NCBI RefSeq assembly: GCF_037975245.1 | Contig: NC_092580.1 | Coordinates: 32,577,001-32,641,000 of the forward strand | From: Apostichopus japonicus | Lineage: Eukaryota > Echinodermata > Holothuroidea > Aspidochirotida > Stichopodidae | Direction of reading: 5' to 3' | DNA length: 64,000 bases | Shown here: piece after piece, positions 12,246 to 25,082 of the stretch | Layout: the number at the start of each line of letters is the position of its first letter | Position numbering within the stretch: the stretch's first letter is position 1 | Program-made: the position numbers and the translations under genes | Notes under the pieces: generated by a model | What the model was told of the DNA's origin: nothing | The model's input: only the letters and a program-made list of their open reading frames with translations | The model's database searches: none

Positions 12246-14811
12246 CTTTAGAAGTAATTTTAATTGTTTTTATGTATAGGTATGGTAGAAATGTAACCGT
12301 TAACCACAGAGCACCTACTTCTTGCAAGAGGCCAGACCGTAATCGAGCCGGAACACTGGGACCGTTCCTCTCTGTGCCAACTACTGGCCCCTCTCCCTTC
12401 TATGCCTCCATACACGATGTGTACAAATTCTTAACAAGTTACAGGATACGAGTATTGTGTGCTCCATAAATGCTGCCCCCCCCCCCCCCAACTCACTCAA
12501 GATTCCTAGATAGTGGCATTGAATCATGAAAATTAATTTCCACCGTCGTTCTGTCTTACATGGCAAAGTTAGATGTAAAAATGTAATAAACAGATTATTC
12601 TAATGCAAAGTATCAGTGCAGGTTGCATTTTCAATACCTTTTCAATGTTATGGATAAATTAACCTTTGACTATGAAAGGCTTAGTAGTACCTTGGCTTTC
12701 GACAGTATAGGCCCTAATGCTAAGTTTCTGTTTAGGCTAGTGTAGTCAGTTGCATGTTAGTTAGATGAAACAAGCATATCAATCGCAAAGTAGAGTCTTG
12801 TTTTAAAACAAAAAAGAAACTTGCTTAGTATCTATGATATTAACAATATCTAATGCCATGAAGGATTTTGCTCATTTCTGATAACATTAATGACATTTAA
12901 ATGATTAACCAGAACTGAAACTAATAAAAAAAAGTCATTATGTTTTTCCATTATCAACGTTGAAAGCTCTCTGCAGATGAAATATCATCATTTAAGTTCA
13001 TTTTCCTTTCAAATGTTCGCTTATTTCATATGAATTATGTGATGTTCGTGTTACGGTTCTGTCTTGCTTTTCGAGTTTTTTTTTATAGTTTTGTTTGGGG
13101 TGGGGGGGGGGAGGGGACATACACCACTTTTTAATCTTACACAAACAATTTTCGTCTTTATGCACCCATTTCACGTCTTAAATTTGTTGTCTTTTAGGCT
13201 AGGATACTCCCATCAGACCCCCTACATAGGAAGTCGGTTTCAACGATCCCATGGTCACCATTTATATAAAATCCTGGATCCGTCCATGGGTTTTGTTGAT
13301 TTCATTACGACCAACTGAAAGCATTAGTATGTTTCGTGTTTTGTTTAGATTGATATCTGCAGCTCATTCATCATATAACAGCTCTATGAACTTTCATTAT
13401 TATGGGTTTATACGGCATTTTACAGAAAAATATCAAATTTATCCAAAAAGAGTGAATAATATAATCCCGTGTTTTAATATAATCCCGAGGATCTTATTCA
13501 TTATCTTATATTGAGCATCTTCACTGTTTTATTATCCGGATAAAATATCCAACAGCAAATTCTCCATAATGTATACACATGCAAATCTTCGACACAAGTT
13601 ACTTGATCAATGAAGTTATATAATGTTTGTTAAAGAAAGTCTGAAATAAAAATGACTGCAACTTCCGGATTGTTGATTTATGTTTTATGTAATTGGTTAT
13701 GACATGCAAAGGAAGCGTGATCATTACATGTAGGTCACGTGTCTGCTTGGTTATAGGATACTAGGGAGGCTAGCGTAGACGGATTGTCAACGAAGTCACG
13801 CTTTCCAGCATGTGTGTATTTATATATACACTTAGCAACCGTTATTCACGGTTCGTTCTATATAGTATAAGTGCTGAGTGCTAAGGACAATTCATTGTAT
13901 AATTAAAGCTCTTTAATCTGCCTTAGCCTCCAAATACTGAATGCTAAATTTGATCAAAGTAAACCTACCTCAAGGGGAGGGATGCCGACATATGAGGTTT
14001 GAGATGAGGCGAAGGGGGGGGGGGGGGAATTATGGGGAGTTTTCGTGTAACAGTAAAACGGTTGCTTATATACGTTTGGTCATAAATCATCGTATTTTGT
14101 ACCAAATATGTAAACAACAATGTTATACTTAAACAGTGAGACAGAAGATATACGAAAGACAGCCTAGATACATACACACGCACATACACGCACTCAAACA
14201 CACACAAACGATTCAACTATATATGCTTTAATACGTTGGTGCATAGTATAGCGGACACTCTATGAGAAGTCACAGTTAAAAATAGCTTAGGCTTATATAT
14301 CTGTACACGAAGTGACATATTAGGGCAAAACTGCAAACTGGGTTAAAATGTTGGATATAGTGAATAAAAATGATTCCATGTCACTATTTAGCAAAAATCC
14401 AAAAACTGAAATTGATCTTCTGTAGAAAAAAATATTTATAAAAATTAATGCAGTGCATTATCCGGCAAAGAGGAAAGCAGACTAAAAAACACAATCAGTC
14501 ACCTCTGTTCGCCGATATTGTCGGTCTCTTGAAGGATAATGAATATTCAGAGATAATTTCGAATATGAATATGCATGTTGTAAATTTAGATCTTTCTATT
14601 TTGCATAACAACGGAGGCTCCTAATGTTGATTTTGCTCTTGTTCCAATTAGTATATAAACCTTCTTATTATGACACTTTGAATGTTGGATTCTCATATCA
14701 TTCTGCATCACATGTAATAATTTTGTATCGATCAATTGATCATAAATTCTTCAAAATAAAATAAAACTGTTAGCAAACTGCTTGTCCACTAAAGAGACTG
14801 TGTAAGAGAAT
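12246..14811. other. Non-coding stretch after the tRNA gene
   Basis: Contains C14 (12476-12489) and G14 (14014-14027) runs and a CA-rich patch near 14172-14208. No gene or transposon ends recognised. Confidence 0.5.
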
Positions 14812-14943
14812 GTGTAAAAGTAAGTTGGCCTGACGTTTCGATCCTAGCAGGATCTTCTTCAGAGGCTTCATAGGCCTTAGAGGATTTAGCCTCTGAAAAA
14901 GGTCCTGCTAGGACCGAAACATCAGGCCAACTTACTTTTACAC
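14812..14943. mobile_element. Fold-back element, 132 bp, with hammerhead-like arms
   Basis: Nearly perfect inverted repeat: about 55-60 bp at the left are the reverse complement of the right arm, with a short spacer around 14870-14885. Each arm carries a motif like a small hammerhead ribozyme: minus strand 14866-14828 reads GCCT, CTGAAGA, a 5-bp stem-loop, GAAAC, GTC, AGGC; plus strand 14889-14927 is a mutated version (CTGAAAA, ATC). Such motifs are known from terminal repeats of Penelope-like retroelements, so this may be a head-to-head pair of such remnants. Could also be a simple MITE. Confidence 0.6.
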
Positions 14944-16435
14944 GATCATAAATTCTTTTCTTTTTCACATCAGGGTCGTATTGTAATGCAATCCATAATA
15001 CACGATGTTGAAACATAATAACCGAGAATAAGATCCAGGATTTCCGTAAACTTAATTTATTGCTTCCAGTCATAAGTGATGAGCTGGTATATATAGATAT
15101 GACTTACGGAACTTCGACTTTACAATGAAAGTCAACGATGAGAAAAAAAAAATATTACCTTTATTGTAATCCCATTGTTTGTTGGCTGTAATATATAACC
15201 ATCATGTTAATTTTATAAGATATAAAATGTGCCAAACTTGTAATTTAACAAACAAAAACTCCCAAATATAAAACAGACAGCATATAAATACCCTAAAATA
15301 AATCATTTCCTTGTAAAGGACGGCTAGGGAATTGAACACAAAGAAAAAACTATACAAACACGCGCGCGCGCAGGTGTGTTTTACATTCAGACTGAGGACC
15401 CCATTGTTTTATTTTCTATTGTTTAAATCCACGTACACTAACCTTAACAATACCCCCTTAACAATAGAATTCTTCGGAGGACATGGGAATTCTTTTCAAA
15501 TGATGTCTGGGGACTTGGAAATCCTTTGTTCAAGTCCTCAGTCAGAATACAAAACAATGCACATACACACAAAAGAAACGAAAAGCGAAACACTATGTAC
15601 ACATCTTGCATAGCTACACCAGGAACAATGAGCAATGCCCTTCCTTTTAACAATTGTCATATTGTATTGTATACTGTTCGGTATGTATAATGCTTTGTTG
15701 ATGAGTCTTAATGTTCAGTATGCACACTAATGTAGCGAACGTCCCGTCGCCAGTCAGTACAATATACTCCAAGATTGCATCTTTATAACGACATCATGTT
15801 TCAGTCCGTGTGTTTAACCGGGTTGGCATGCAGGGCGGGGAAGGGGATGCACATATGCACAAAGGAAAATCAATTTTCATCTACACTTTTTAAAATATGT
15901 TTATAATATTAAAAGAACGCAATATCGACGTTTATGTGTTTATTAATTAAGCTAGGGATATGTACGGTTTAAGTAATCGAGGGAGAGGGGGAGGGAGGAG
16001 GCATGTAAGAGTGCCACCAAAACAGTGTGATCACCTTCTAAAATATTTCAGAGGGAGGTTGGGATCTGTAGTCTTGCATGTTTGGCAATATTTGGTGCAA
16101 AATTACGATTTTCATGTTAATATACAAATATGAACGATCGTCTTCTTAAATTATGTATATGCTAATACTCGTCAGCACAGGGATATTCCCGTAACAAGTT
16201 GAGGAAATTGAATTAACACAGCAGAACTCAAACTTTTGGGATACTCGCAGCCTTATAATGAAATGTAAAGCGTTGTTATTTTCATATTGACGGCCAGCAT
16301 ATACTCAGGATTGGTATTGCACTGTACTTTCATTCGAGAGGACTTCGTTTATTTAGGAGATCTTGATCTAGAAGCTACTAAAGGTATTAAAATCCCATAA
16401 TGTTCGAAAAAAAGAGCCATAGCCAGTTCACACTT

Positions 16436-16530
16436 ACCCGCTCATTCCCGTCCCTCCCCTCCTTCCCCTCCCTCCCCTCCCTGCCTCCCTCATCCCCCTC
16501 TCTCCCGTCCCTCACCCCTCCCTCCTCAAT
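16436..16530. repeat. Polypyrimidine tract
   Basis: Roughly 95 nt of mostly C/T (ccctcc/cttcccctcc units). Low complexity; a plus-strand Ser/Pro frame over it is an artefact. Confidence 0.85.
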
Positions 16531-16804
16531 TACTTTTCACAAGCCTTGTCTATATTTAAATGAGCTTATACTTGTATCTATAATTAAGCTCATTGAGGAT
16601 TTGAATTCCCTTTTTCGAAATTGCCCTAAGCTAAACACGGAAAGAACCTAATACAAGGATGTGATGTTTATTGGTAGCATTACATATTTGAAGTTTTCAA
16701 TTTTAAAGATGACATTTATATTATTTTCTTGTTTTATTCACACATGTGCCAGTAGTGCTGTTCCGCAGCGAACTTCCAATCCCCCTCCAGGCCAGCCCCC
16801 TTAA

Positions 16805-16868
16805 AGTTGTGCTCCTTCAGGTTGCGCCCCTTCAAGTTGCGCCCCTTCAAGTTGCGCCCCTTCAAGCT
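16805..16868. repeat. ~17-bp minisatellite
   Basis: Four units like gttgcgccccttcaa in tandem, the first and last diverged. Confidence 0.8.
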
Positions 16869-19800
16869 GAATACACGAAATATCATGTGGAAATGTAAAG
16901 AATTAATATCTGATGATGTATTGGTATCAACTTATTGGAGAATATCTTAAAAGATAAAAAGTCACAGAACGGTTAATCGTTTGATATGTTACAGACCAAT
17001 AAATGGCAACTGCCGTCAGTAGATTCCTTTTACAACTTTAACTTTGTTCAGAAATTACTTCTTACACATCAGAGGCATATTAAACAATGTGGTTTGATCA
17101 CTTATATAGTCTCAAACACAAGTCATTAGGTCAGTTCTTTAGCTGAGGCAAGACGAAACAAGCAAAAAGAAATTTTATGGCCAGTCAAATAACATGTTTT
17201 GCGATGTAGTACAACTTTAAAAAGCTACAAGAAAATGTTGAGGTAGATTTATATATATATATAAGGGGAACAGACGTCATCATCAAGTTGACATTAAAGG
17301 AGAATTCCCACGTATAAAATAATTTAAAGGTGACTATTTCTTAAAAAGCCGGAGTAGATATATTACAACTATAACGTATATGCAGTCTATTTTGTATGGC
17401 TTTAATATATGAGCGTTAAACATCTGCGAATTGAAAAGTGATACTTTAAGATGAAATAATGTTCTCATATATAGTTGAAAGTTGTTAAAGAAAGAACCCT
17501 AATAATAATATAAAACCGTTAAATGACGTATAAACTTACCTTGTCACTCCCGTACAGACACCGCTGGCACCAGTTCGTAGTGAGTAAACAGTCGAACAAT
17601 GTCCGATTAAAACGAAAATAAGAAATAACCCAAAATAATTGAAGGTAGAAGAAAATCGTAAAAGGCTGTCTGAAGACATTTTCATCTATTCTTTGTTATG
17701 ACTTCTTGCGAGAGACTTTGAAGCTGTTGGAAAGTGGTAAGCTCACTATAAGTTTCTGCTCCTTGATATCGTCCTGTTCAAAAAGATATCGATTTTCAAG
17801 TAAATATATGTCTTTCTCCTGAAGGTTTTACTTCGATAGCCTAATCGGTAATAGGATACCTCCACTTTATTCAGCTTAAAAAATCTAGATCTTAAAAATT
17901 TCAGTTCATGATCGTCACAGTTACATTTCACAATATCTCTTGGAAGAAATATTGACAAACGTTTATTAGCAGTTATGAAAACCTAAGAAAATCACGGTTT
18001 AACTCGAAAATCAAGCATTACTATAGTCATGTTTGTTACACTATATATAATGATATGATATGTAACCCCATACAGTTGACCTATACAGTTAGGCTGCTAC
18101 CTCTAAAACGGACGGTCTTTGTTGTTTGTAATGAGTATTCTAAATTAAACTCAATGGCAACGAAAATATCGGCCAAGCAGAAAACAACTTGCAGTAGAGG
18201 ATACGTTTTAAGTGAGTCATAAATTCAAGGGAAGTAGACAGTTAAAAGCAGATTTAGCTGATGTAGTATCTACAAGACCTTTCTTATTTATAGCTCACTA
18301 GTGTTTAATCTGCGGGACAAGTCTGTGTACTAACAGTACTCCACTCTGTGGTGTTGCACGTATAGACGACTTGAAGCAAGTTTGTTTGCTGTCGACAGCT
18401 TTAAAGATTCTACCATCGTCACCTTAAATCCTTTTAGGTCAATTTGTGTGATGCTAATTAGTCTGTTAAGTAACGATGGCTTTTTATGGCAATGATTTCC
18501 AACAGTTAAATAATAATGAATGATTGACTAATAGGAATAGGTAAGTATATGATTTTGACATGTTTCAGAGCGCGGGAAATTGACAGACAGAATTACAATC
18601 TCGGAAATTTTCTTGACAAGTGACAAAACTTGGCGAGACAGAATAATTTCTTTCTAATTAAAAACAATGAGATATATTTCGTTTATTAGTATTTCAACCA
18701 CTTGTTATTAGCTCGTTCAATTTTGTATCAAATTAATAGCTCATATCCGCTCCATATGTTCTTACCTATTTTGGTGTGGAAAATAATTCACTTGTCACAT
18801 TATTATTATTATTACTATTATTAACAATTGACATTTTCAATTCTCGAACCTTGTCAATCATTCTGTTCTAAATTGTATCATTCATTCAATTAGCCAACAA
18901 CTAATATGAATATTCCCAGGGTTGTAGTCAACTCCATTACTAATCGAAGTTCATCTTGGCCCGAGGCTGTTGAGCCTAGTCCGAGTCTAGTCCGAGTCCA
19001 CGTAATAGCCCGAGTCTGAACCGGTTCCTATACGGCCCCCAAGTCCATACAAATCCCCTTGCTCTAAAATTCACTTCTCTAACTCTTCTCTGCTCACACC
19101 ATCGTTATAAATGTTCCTATAACATATTTGGAGATGCTTTAGAAGAGGAGACACCCTTACTGTTAAGTATAATATCTTACAGTACGGTGCGCAACGGAGG
19201 TGTGGGGAGGGAGAACAGCGGGAGGGACATGAGGGAAGGGTGGGGGGTAGGGGAAATTACAAGGGATCCCCACACTTTTTGATTAACCTGAAAAAGATCT
19301 TCCGAGGCAAACCGACATTATAGAAATGAAACTAAGTAGTTTATATTATATGTATTAGTTGTTTTCTATGGGGCTTTATTTTTTTTTTATAAAACAAATT
19401 AACGTCTTCTAAAGTTTGTCTCTGTTTTCGTTTCAGCCTATACCTCTGAAGATCCTAACACCATCAAAGCGTTAGGTCTTCGTACATTTTAAGCATTTAC
19501 CATTACATGCAATTTTTGAAATCTTCACTTCTTCAACTGTTATTATACTAGTGTAACGCTGTAACTGTTAAGTTGTGGAGCAATGGGGAAGTTTTGTGTA
19601 GACGGTGTGGAGCCATTGTGGTATAGTTTATCCCCTTGGAATTATATGGGGGATTATCTCTCTTGGCATTTAGTAGACAAGTTTATAATTGTTACCAGAT
19701 TATGGCTTTTGGGGCTGTTCCTATGGATCGGCAAGTGGTATAAGATTTATCCTGGGATTGTGATGTAATGATGTAAGACATGTGATATTTTCTAGGGATA

Positions 19801-21580
19801 ATCATGTAATCTCATTCATCTCTGTAAAGGAGTACAATTGTTTGGGAGGGTGGGAAAGCACTGTAGTATTTGGGTAATATGTCTTAAGCTAAGTTCTAAG
19901 GTAAAGTAGGCTACACCATTCGTAAAAAATTTGTATTACTTGGGTGGGGCAGGTCAGTATACTCTGGTTGCCGTTGGAGGAAAGATCTTGATGGTAGGCT
20001 TCAGGGTCATACAGACTCAAGATTGTACGACGCCTCGAGTTCTCAGTACATACTCAGTACCTTTCTATAAGAAGTCGTTTAATAAATATGTGTCAACCTG
20101 TACAGCTAATGTACCTCTCTGGATTTATTTTGCGTTTGCCTTCGTTCCTGACCAATTGAAGTACAACATCTTAGGCCAATAATCCGGAACCGGCTGGTCC
20201 TCGCTACTCAAAGAGGAAAGTGTTACACTACTTATGATTCCGACTATCATTAAATTGCGTCTTTTTGGACAAAAAGCCTAACTTTCTAGAGTGGGATATG
20301 GTTATGACACTATTTCACCTTAAGATCCATAAAATCCAGGAAAGTTGTCACATTTAAGGATTTCTGAAATATTATCTTCTCCCTCCCTACCAAACCCCAC
20401 CCATTTAGACTTAACCTAATACATAATATTATGAATTTGTAATATTACGATTTAATCCACTTTCAAAACATGACCAAATTTTAAGTTAGGAGCAAATCCA
20501 GTCTTTCTATACATTTGAGTATTTTTCCAATTTAACTAAGAAAAGAGCAATGACTTTACCATTGAGATTACAGAAAGTATGGGCATCGGGTAAACTGCAA
20601 CTTAAAAGTTTGTAAATCTGTATTGGCCTGATGAGGAGAGTGGAGGGAGAGGGGACTGGAGCGTGGGGTTAATTTGGGGTCCGGGAAAGTATCAAAAATG
20701 GGGGGGGGGGGTAGTTGTGTGACTCAATTGGTATTGACCCCATCTATATGCCAGTCAGGCCGGACTTCTGTGTCCTACTGAAAAGGAAGGGTAATAATTT
20801 TTGACACGGGCTCTGGTTATCCAACTGTAGTTTTGCATAATGAATTCAGGTGTGAGGAGGGGGGTAGCAGGGGGTGGGGGGACATACCTGAATGTGTGGT
20901 ACATATAATGCTGAAAGGGTACTACCTATGCTTGTTCTAGGTTAAATTTCAACCGAAGGCAACAAACAATCTTAGGGCAAACTCTATACATTTATAAGAA
21001 ATAAAGAGAGAACAATTTTGGTTTACTCCGATCCATTATAGTGTATTATTAGATTTATTTACAATGTCATGGCAACGTGAACAATGACACTTTTAATTTA
21101 TTGAAATCTGCAGCAAAATGAAAGTGGCAAAAACAGAAGAAAGTTGAATTAAAAGGACAAGATAAATAGTGCAATGTGGTTAATATACCGTTAGTATCAA
21201 TCAATCATCAAGAAAACAATTACGCCAACTGTAACACTCCTTCATCCCCTCCTGCCCCCCCCCCAACACCACTCCCCACCCCAAGTTACTGTGGTCACTT
21301 TATGCCATAATGCTTCTAAAAATCATAACAAGTTTTGAATAGTTGTTAGTCAGTTTAAAACAGAGTTGCCCTTTATTCCTGTTAGCAATAACTGTTACTC
21401 CTGCCCACACCTTCCAGGCCCCTCTCTTAGATCACATCAAACAAATCAAACTAGCTCAGCTTGAAATCTGTTCAAATTGCTCACCTAGGGTTGCTTTCTA
21501 CCAATAGTAGAACATTATGTAACAAATGGCAGCTAATGAAGTGTGTTTATCGTCAACACTGATTAGCAACTTGCACTAGT

Positions 21581-22127
21581 ACAACAGGCATTTTGTGTGG
21601 ACCTGACACATTTAATATAACCCACACTTAGCATGGACACTCGCATATTAATATCACCAGTCTTGAGTGGACTACACACACTCTGGAAACCAAGAGGCAC
21701 AGTGTGTGTGTTACTGAACAAACAATTAATACAACAGGCATTTTGTGTGGACCTGACACATATTAATATAACCCACACATAGCATGGACACTCACATATT
21801 AATATAATGAACACCTTGTGTGGACTACACACACTCTAGAAACCAAGAGGTACAGTGTATGACTGAACAAACAATTAATACAACAGACATTTTGTGTGGA
21901 CCTGACAAAATTAATATAGCCCACACATAGCATGGGCACTCACATATTAATATCACCAGCATCTTGTGTGTACTACACACACTCTAGAAACCAGAGGTAC
22001 AGTGTATGACTGAAAAACAATTAATACAAGACATTTTGTGTGGACCTGGCAATTAATATAACCTACACATAGCATGGACGCTCACATATTAATATCACCA
22101 ACATTTTGTGTGGACTACACACAAACA
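21581..22127. repeat. Satellite-like tandem repeat, ~150-bp unit, four copies
   Basis: Copies start at about 21581, 21731, 21881 and 22026 with acaacaggcattttgtgtgg. Each contains two inverted-sounding motifs, cattttgtgtgga and agtggactacacac. The last copy is incomplete. Confidence 0.9.
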
Positions 22128-22139
22128 TCCATAAGCAGC

Positions 22140-24800
22140 TCTAGGACCATGCACATTAACATAAGTCAAACTGGATTGTAATAACTTTGTAATAGACTAA
22201 AGATGCTGTAACTGCCAATTCTACAACCCCCTTTTCCATGTTATTTTCATTCTTGCATCTGATAGGCTGATATGACATTACGTGACCATTCCTGAACATC
22301 CATTATTGAAGAATAACAGATCAAAAAGGGGTTTTAGAATCACCAATAACCAGCAGCCTAGTGAAGTTTTGTATCAATCTATAAACTATAAAACCATTGT
22401 TGAATCTGAGATGAAATACTTGAGAAACTTTTTTCTTTTCGATAATCCAGTATATTCAGATGTGTTCCTTTTCCTTGCCGATTCAACATGTTTATGAATA
22501 AATAATATCTCCTATGAATTATTATATTTATGTAGCTATTTAATTAAGTATTAAAACCATTCTGCTAGGCATTCTCAGATATCTTTTCTGGTTTCATTTA
22601 TACTTCAGTTCATCTCATAATAACATCCTAAGAAAATACAGTCCATCTCAAATTTCATCTCTGAAGTACAAAACACTTTCCTGAGGTAGTCTTAACTTTC
22701 GCATCTAAACCACTCGTAGTTGAGGTAATACTAAATGACAAGACAACTCAAGCAGTCAAAAACATTTGGTAGTGTCTACCAATACGGACCACAAGTTCAG
22801 TACGTTACATGCTGCATTACAGTGTTTTAAGTGGACCATACAAAACTATTAGTGTTGTAACAGACCAGGTATGTTTAATACATGGAACTATGAGTTGTGA
22901 AAACTTAGAAATCTCTAAACTTAAATCAAATGGGCTTTAACTTAGAAATACAGTACTTACACACCGAAATGTGCATTAAGGGGGTACCACCAGTTATGAA
23001 ACATCAGTCTACCTATCACTACAGTAACATAATGAAAAGTCATGCCATTAACACTCTCCCAACCACATCTTTCCCCCTCCCTCGCACCCCCACCACTACC
23101 TTCGGTCATAAAATTTACTATTCAAATGGGCTTATTATTAACTGTGACGTTGCTTAAACAGATTTACTTCTTATCTTTGTTGTTAGCCTAAACAGAAACA
23201 TAAACTAATGTGCATCACAGGAATGGGGAAACATTTTAGTTTATTGGTTGGGGATGGAGTTGGGGAGGGAGGTATTTATGTACACAGAGGATGTTTGTTT
23301 ACAGAAGGCACTATTTAAGAGAGTGCCTTTGGTGTGCACTGTGCTATGAGTCATCACTAGAACTACAGGAATCTAATAGAGGCAGTTGTTCTAGAGATTT
23401 CCTTTATTAGCTTAATTTCCTTTTTGTTTTTGACATAGAAATAAAATTAGAAAAAATCTTTGCACCTGTTTCCTGCATTCATTCCAAGATTAACTCGTTA
23501 GTAATGCCAACAATGTTATTTTTAAATGCTTTGATGACTATTAATGCTATTAATGATCACTTGAGCTACTCCAATACACCAATGCCAGGGTTTTGCTAAG
23601 GGTTTTCTTTGAATTTTTATGTTTGTTTTTTGATGACTGTAATAAATTTGCGAATGTCTCCCATAAACTATGAGATTTTTTGTAATTTCACCTACAACTG
23701 GCAATAAACTTGGCGGAACGATTTTTTTCCCTGTCAAATACTGTCATAACCATCTCATAATGGAAACAAGAAATCCAACAAAATCAAAACATAGAGGTTT
23801 GCTTCCTAGTCACACTACTTTGTCATCACCACCACAATGATAAAATCGCAGCCCTTCTGATATCAATTTAAATCATGATATCTCTCACAAAACAGGTTAA
23901 GACTTACTCTTAGCTGTTTCATGGAAGTTTGTTCATATCATGAGTTTTTATCTCCTGTTTATAAATTATAACTAAATCATTTGCTTTGTAGCTAAAGACG
24001 ATGGCAACCTTTGTGTTTTTTCCACAGACTTGGGAATTCAGTATGACGTATTGCGATGTACACTATAATAACAGACGGTAAGTTTCTTTGGCTATTTTGA
24101 TCAATTAAATGTAACTATTTTACACAGCAAGCTACTTGGTGGAAATGCTCAATTTATATTCATGTTGGTACTACTCTGCTTGAATATTGGAACGTGGAGA
24201 CTAGGTCAGACAAACGACGTTACCCAATGGGGGCGCTCTTCAGCATTTCTGCAGATGGCACTGTCATTTCATCGTTGCTGACAGAGCCATGGATATGGCT
24301 GAGGGAGCTGTCACACTGAGGGAGCTGTCAAACTGAGGGCCCTGTCACACTGAGGGCGCTGTCACACTGGTCATGGGCTGGGTCCTCACTGTTGCCATAG
24401 ATATGGCTCTGAGTCTGATGCCTGTCGTGTTTACACATTTCCAAAGATCTTGTAAAGCGCTGGAACATATGTCTAGTCATGAAAATATGTTTCAAAAGAC
24501 ACACCTTTACTAATTACTAGAGAAATCTAAAATCTGCCAGCTATGAGTGATAAAAACCACATGTTAACTCGTCAGAGATTTCTGTCAGAGATTTCTCAAA
24601 GGAATTCTCAGTGATTTCAGAGACTGCAGCTCGGCAAGTTTCGTGGAACTAGAGAGAACCGATATGACAGCGCCCCCTCTGTTGATTAAGGCAGTGGCCG
24701 AAGATCCCCACTAACAATATGGTCGTGTCAGTGGTTGTCATGACGTTGGCTGTGGTGAAAAATTGATAATCACCACACAGGTATCGGACATTGAAAACTA
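22140..24800. other. Non-coding stretch downstream of ARIH2
   Basis: Contains one 71-codon plus-strand frame (22282-22497) without any recognised motif, and the minisatellite near 24290. Part may be ARIH2 3' untranslated sequence. Confidence 0.5.
24290..24370. repeat. ~19-bp minisatellite downstream of ARIH2
   Basis: Four copies of a unit like gagggagctgtcacact. Close to the inferred end of the ARIH2 3' untranslated region. Confidence 0.85.
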
Positions 24801-24810
24801 CGACAGTTCA

Positions 24811-24816
24811 TTTATT
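24811..24816 (-). terminator. Candidate ARIH2 polyadenylation signal
   Basis: AATAAA on the minus strand about 195 nt after the ARIH2 stop codon. It is the first canonical hexamer I noticed downstream. No transcript evidence, so the true cleavage site may be elsewhere. Confidence 0.4.
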
Positions 24817-25010
24817 ATTACCGTAATGAGCTGTTTCCTTTAGTCTTTTTCTATAAAGTTGATTTTTCAACAAGGTTTACTCTGATGGAACCACCACATC
24901 TAGTTTTCCTTTTACGTGATTTCATCACAATCGGGTCAACTCGGCGCTTTTGCGGCAACTTTCCCAAACTTTGCTCTCTCTGATTGTTCTTTTGTTTTTG
25001 GTCTCCCATC

Positions 25011-25082
25011 TCATGTTGGAAAGAAATCTTTAAAGAGTGTCTGTCTCCGTTTTTCCGCAACATTCATTTGGTTCTGTAGATC
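25011..25082 (-). CDS. ARIH2: ARIH2 terminal coding exon 13
   Basis: 72 nt, residues 462-484 and the TGA stop (25013-25011). Acceptor CTTCCAG. Encodes [20 protein letters not shown] then a short tail, matching the end of vertebrate ARIH2. The 3' untranslated region continues to lower coordinates. Confidence 0.95.
   Translation of the reverse strand, partial: DLQNQMNVAEKRRQTLFKDFFPT

Larger units (their letters stand above)
14944..21580. other. Long non-coding stretch
   Basis: AT-rich. Holds a polypyrimidine tract, a small minisatellite, short TA and ATT microsatellites (17250-17262, 18800-18822), and a patch at 18917-19020 with repeated gtccgag units that resembles one end of a degraded DNA transposon. 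No coding exon recognised on either strand. Confidence 0.5.

Noticed and set aside
18917-19020. Possible hAT end with gtccgag repeats
   Set aside because: No matching opposite end or target duplication could be found.
19430-19500. Hairpin-like cctctgaagatcctaac...gttaggtc resembling the hammerhead-like arms
   Set aside because: No GAAAC core and no pairing stem I; probably chance or too degraded.
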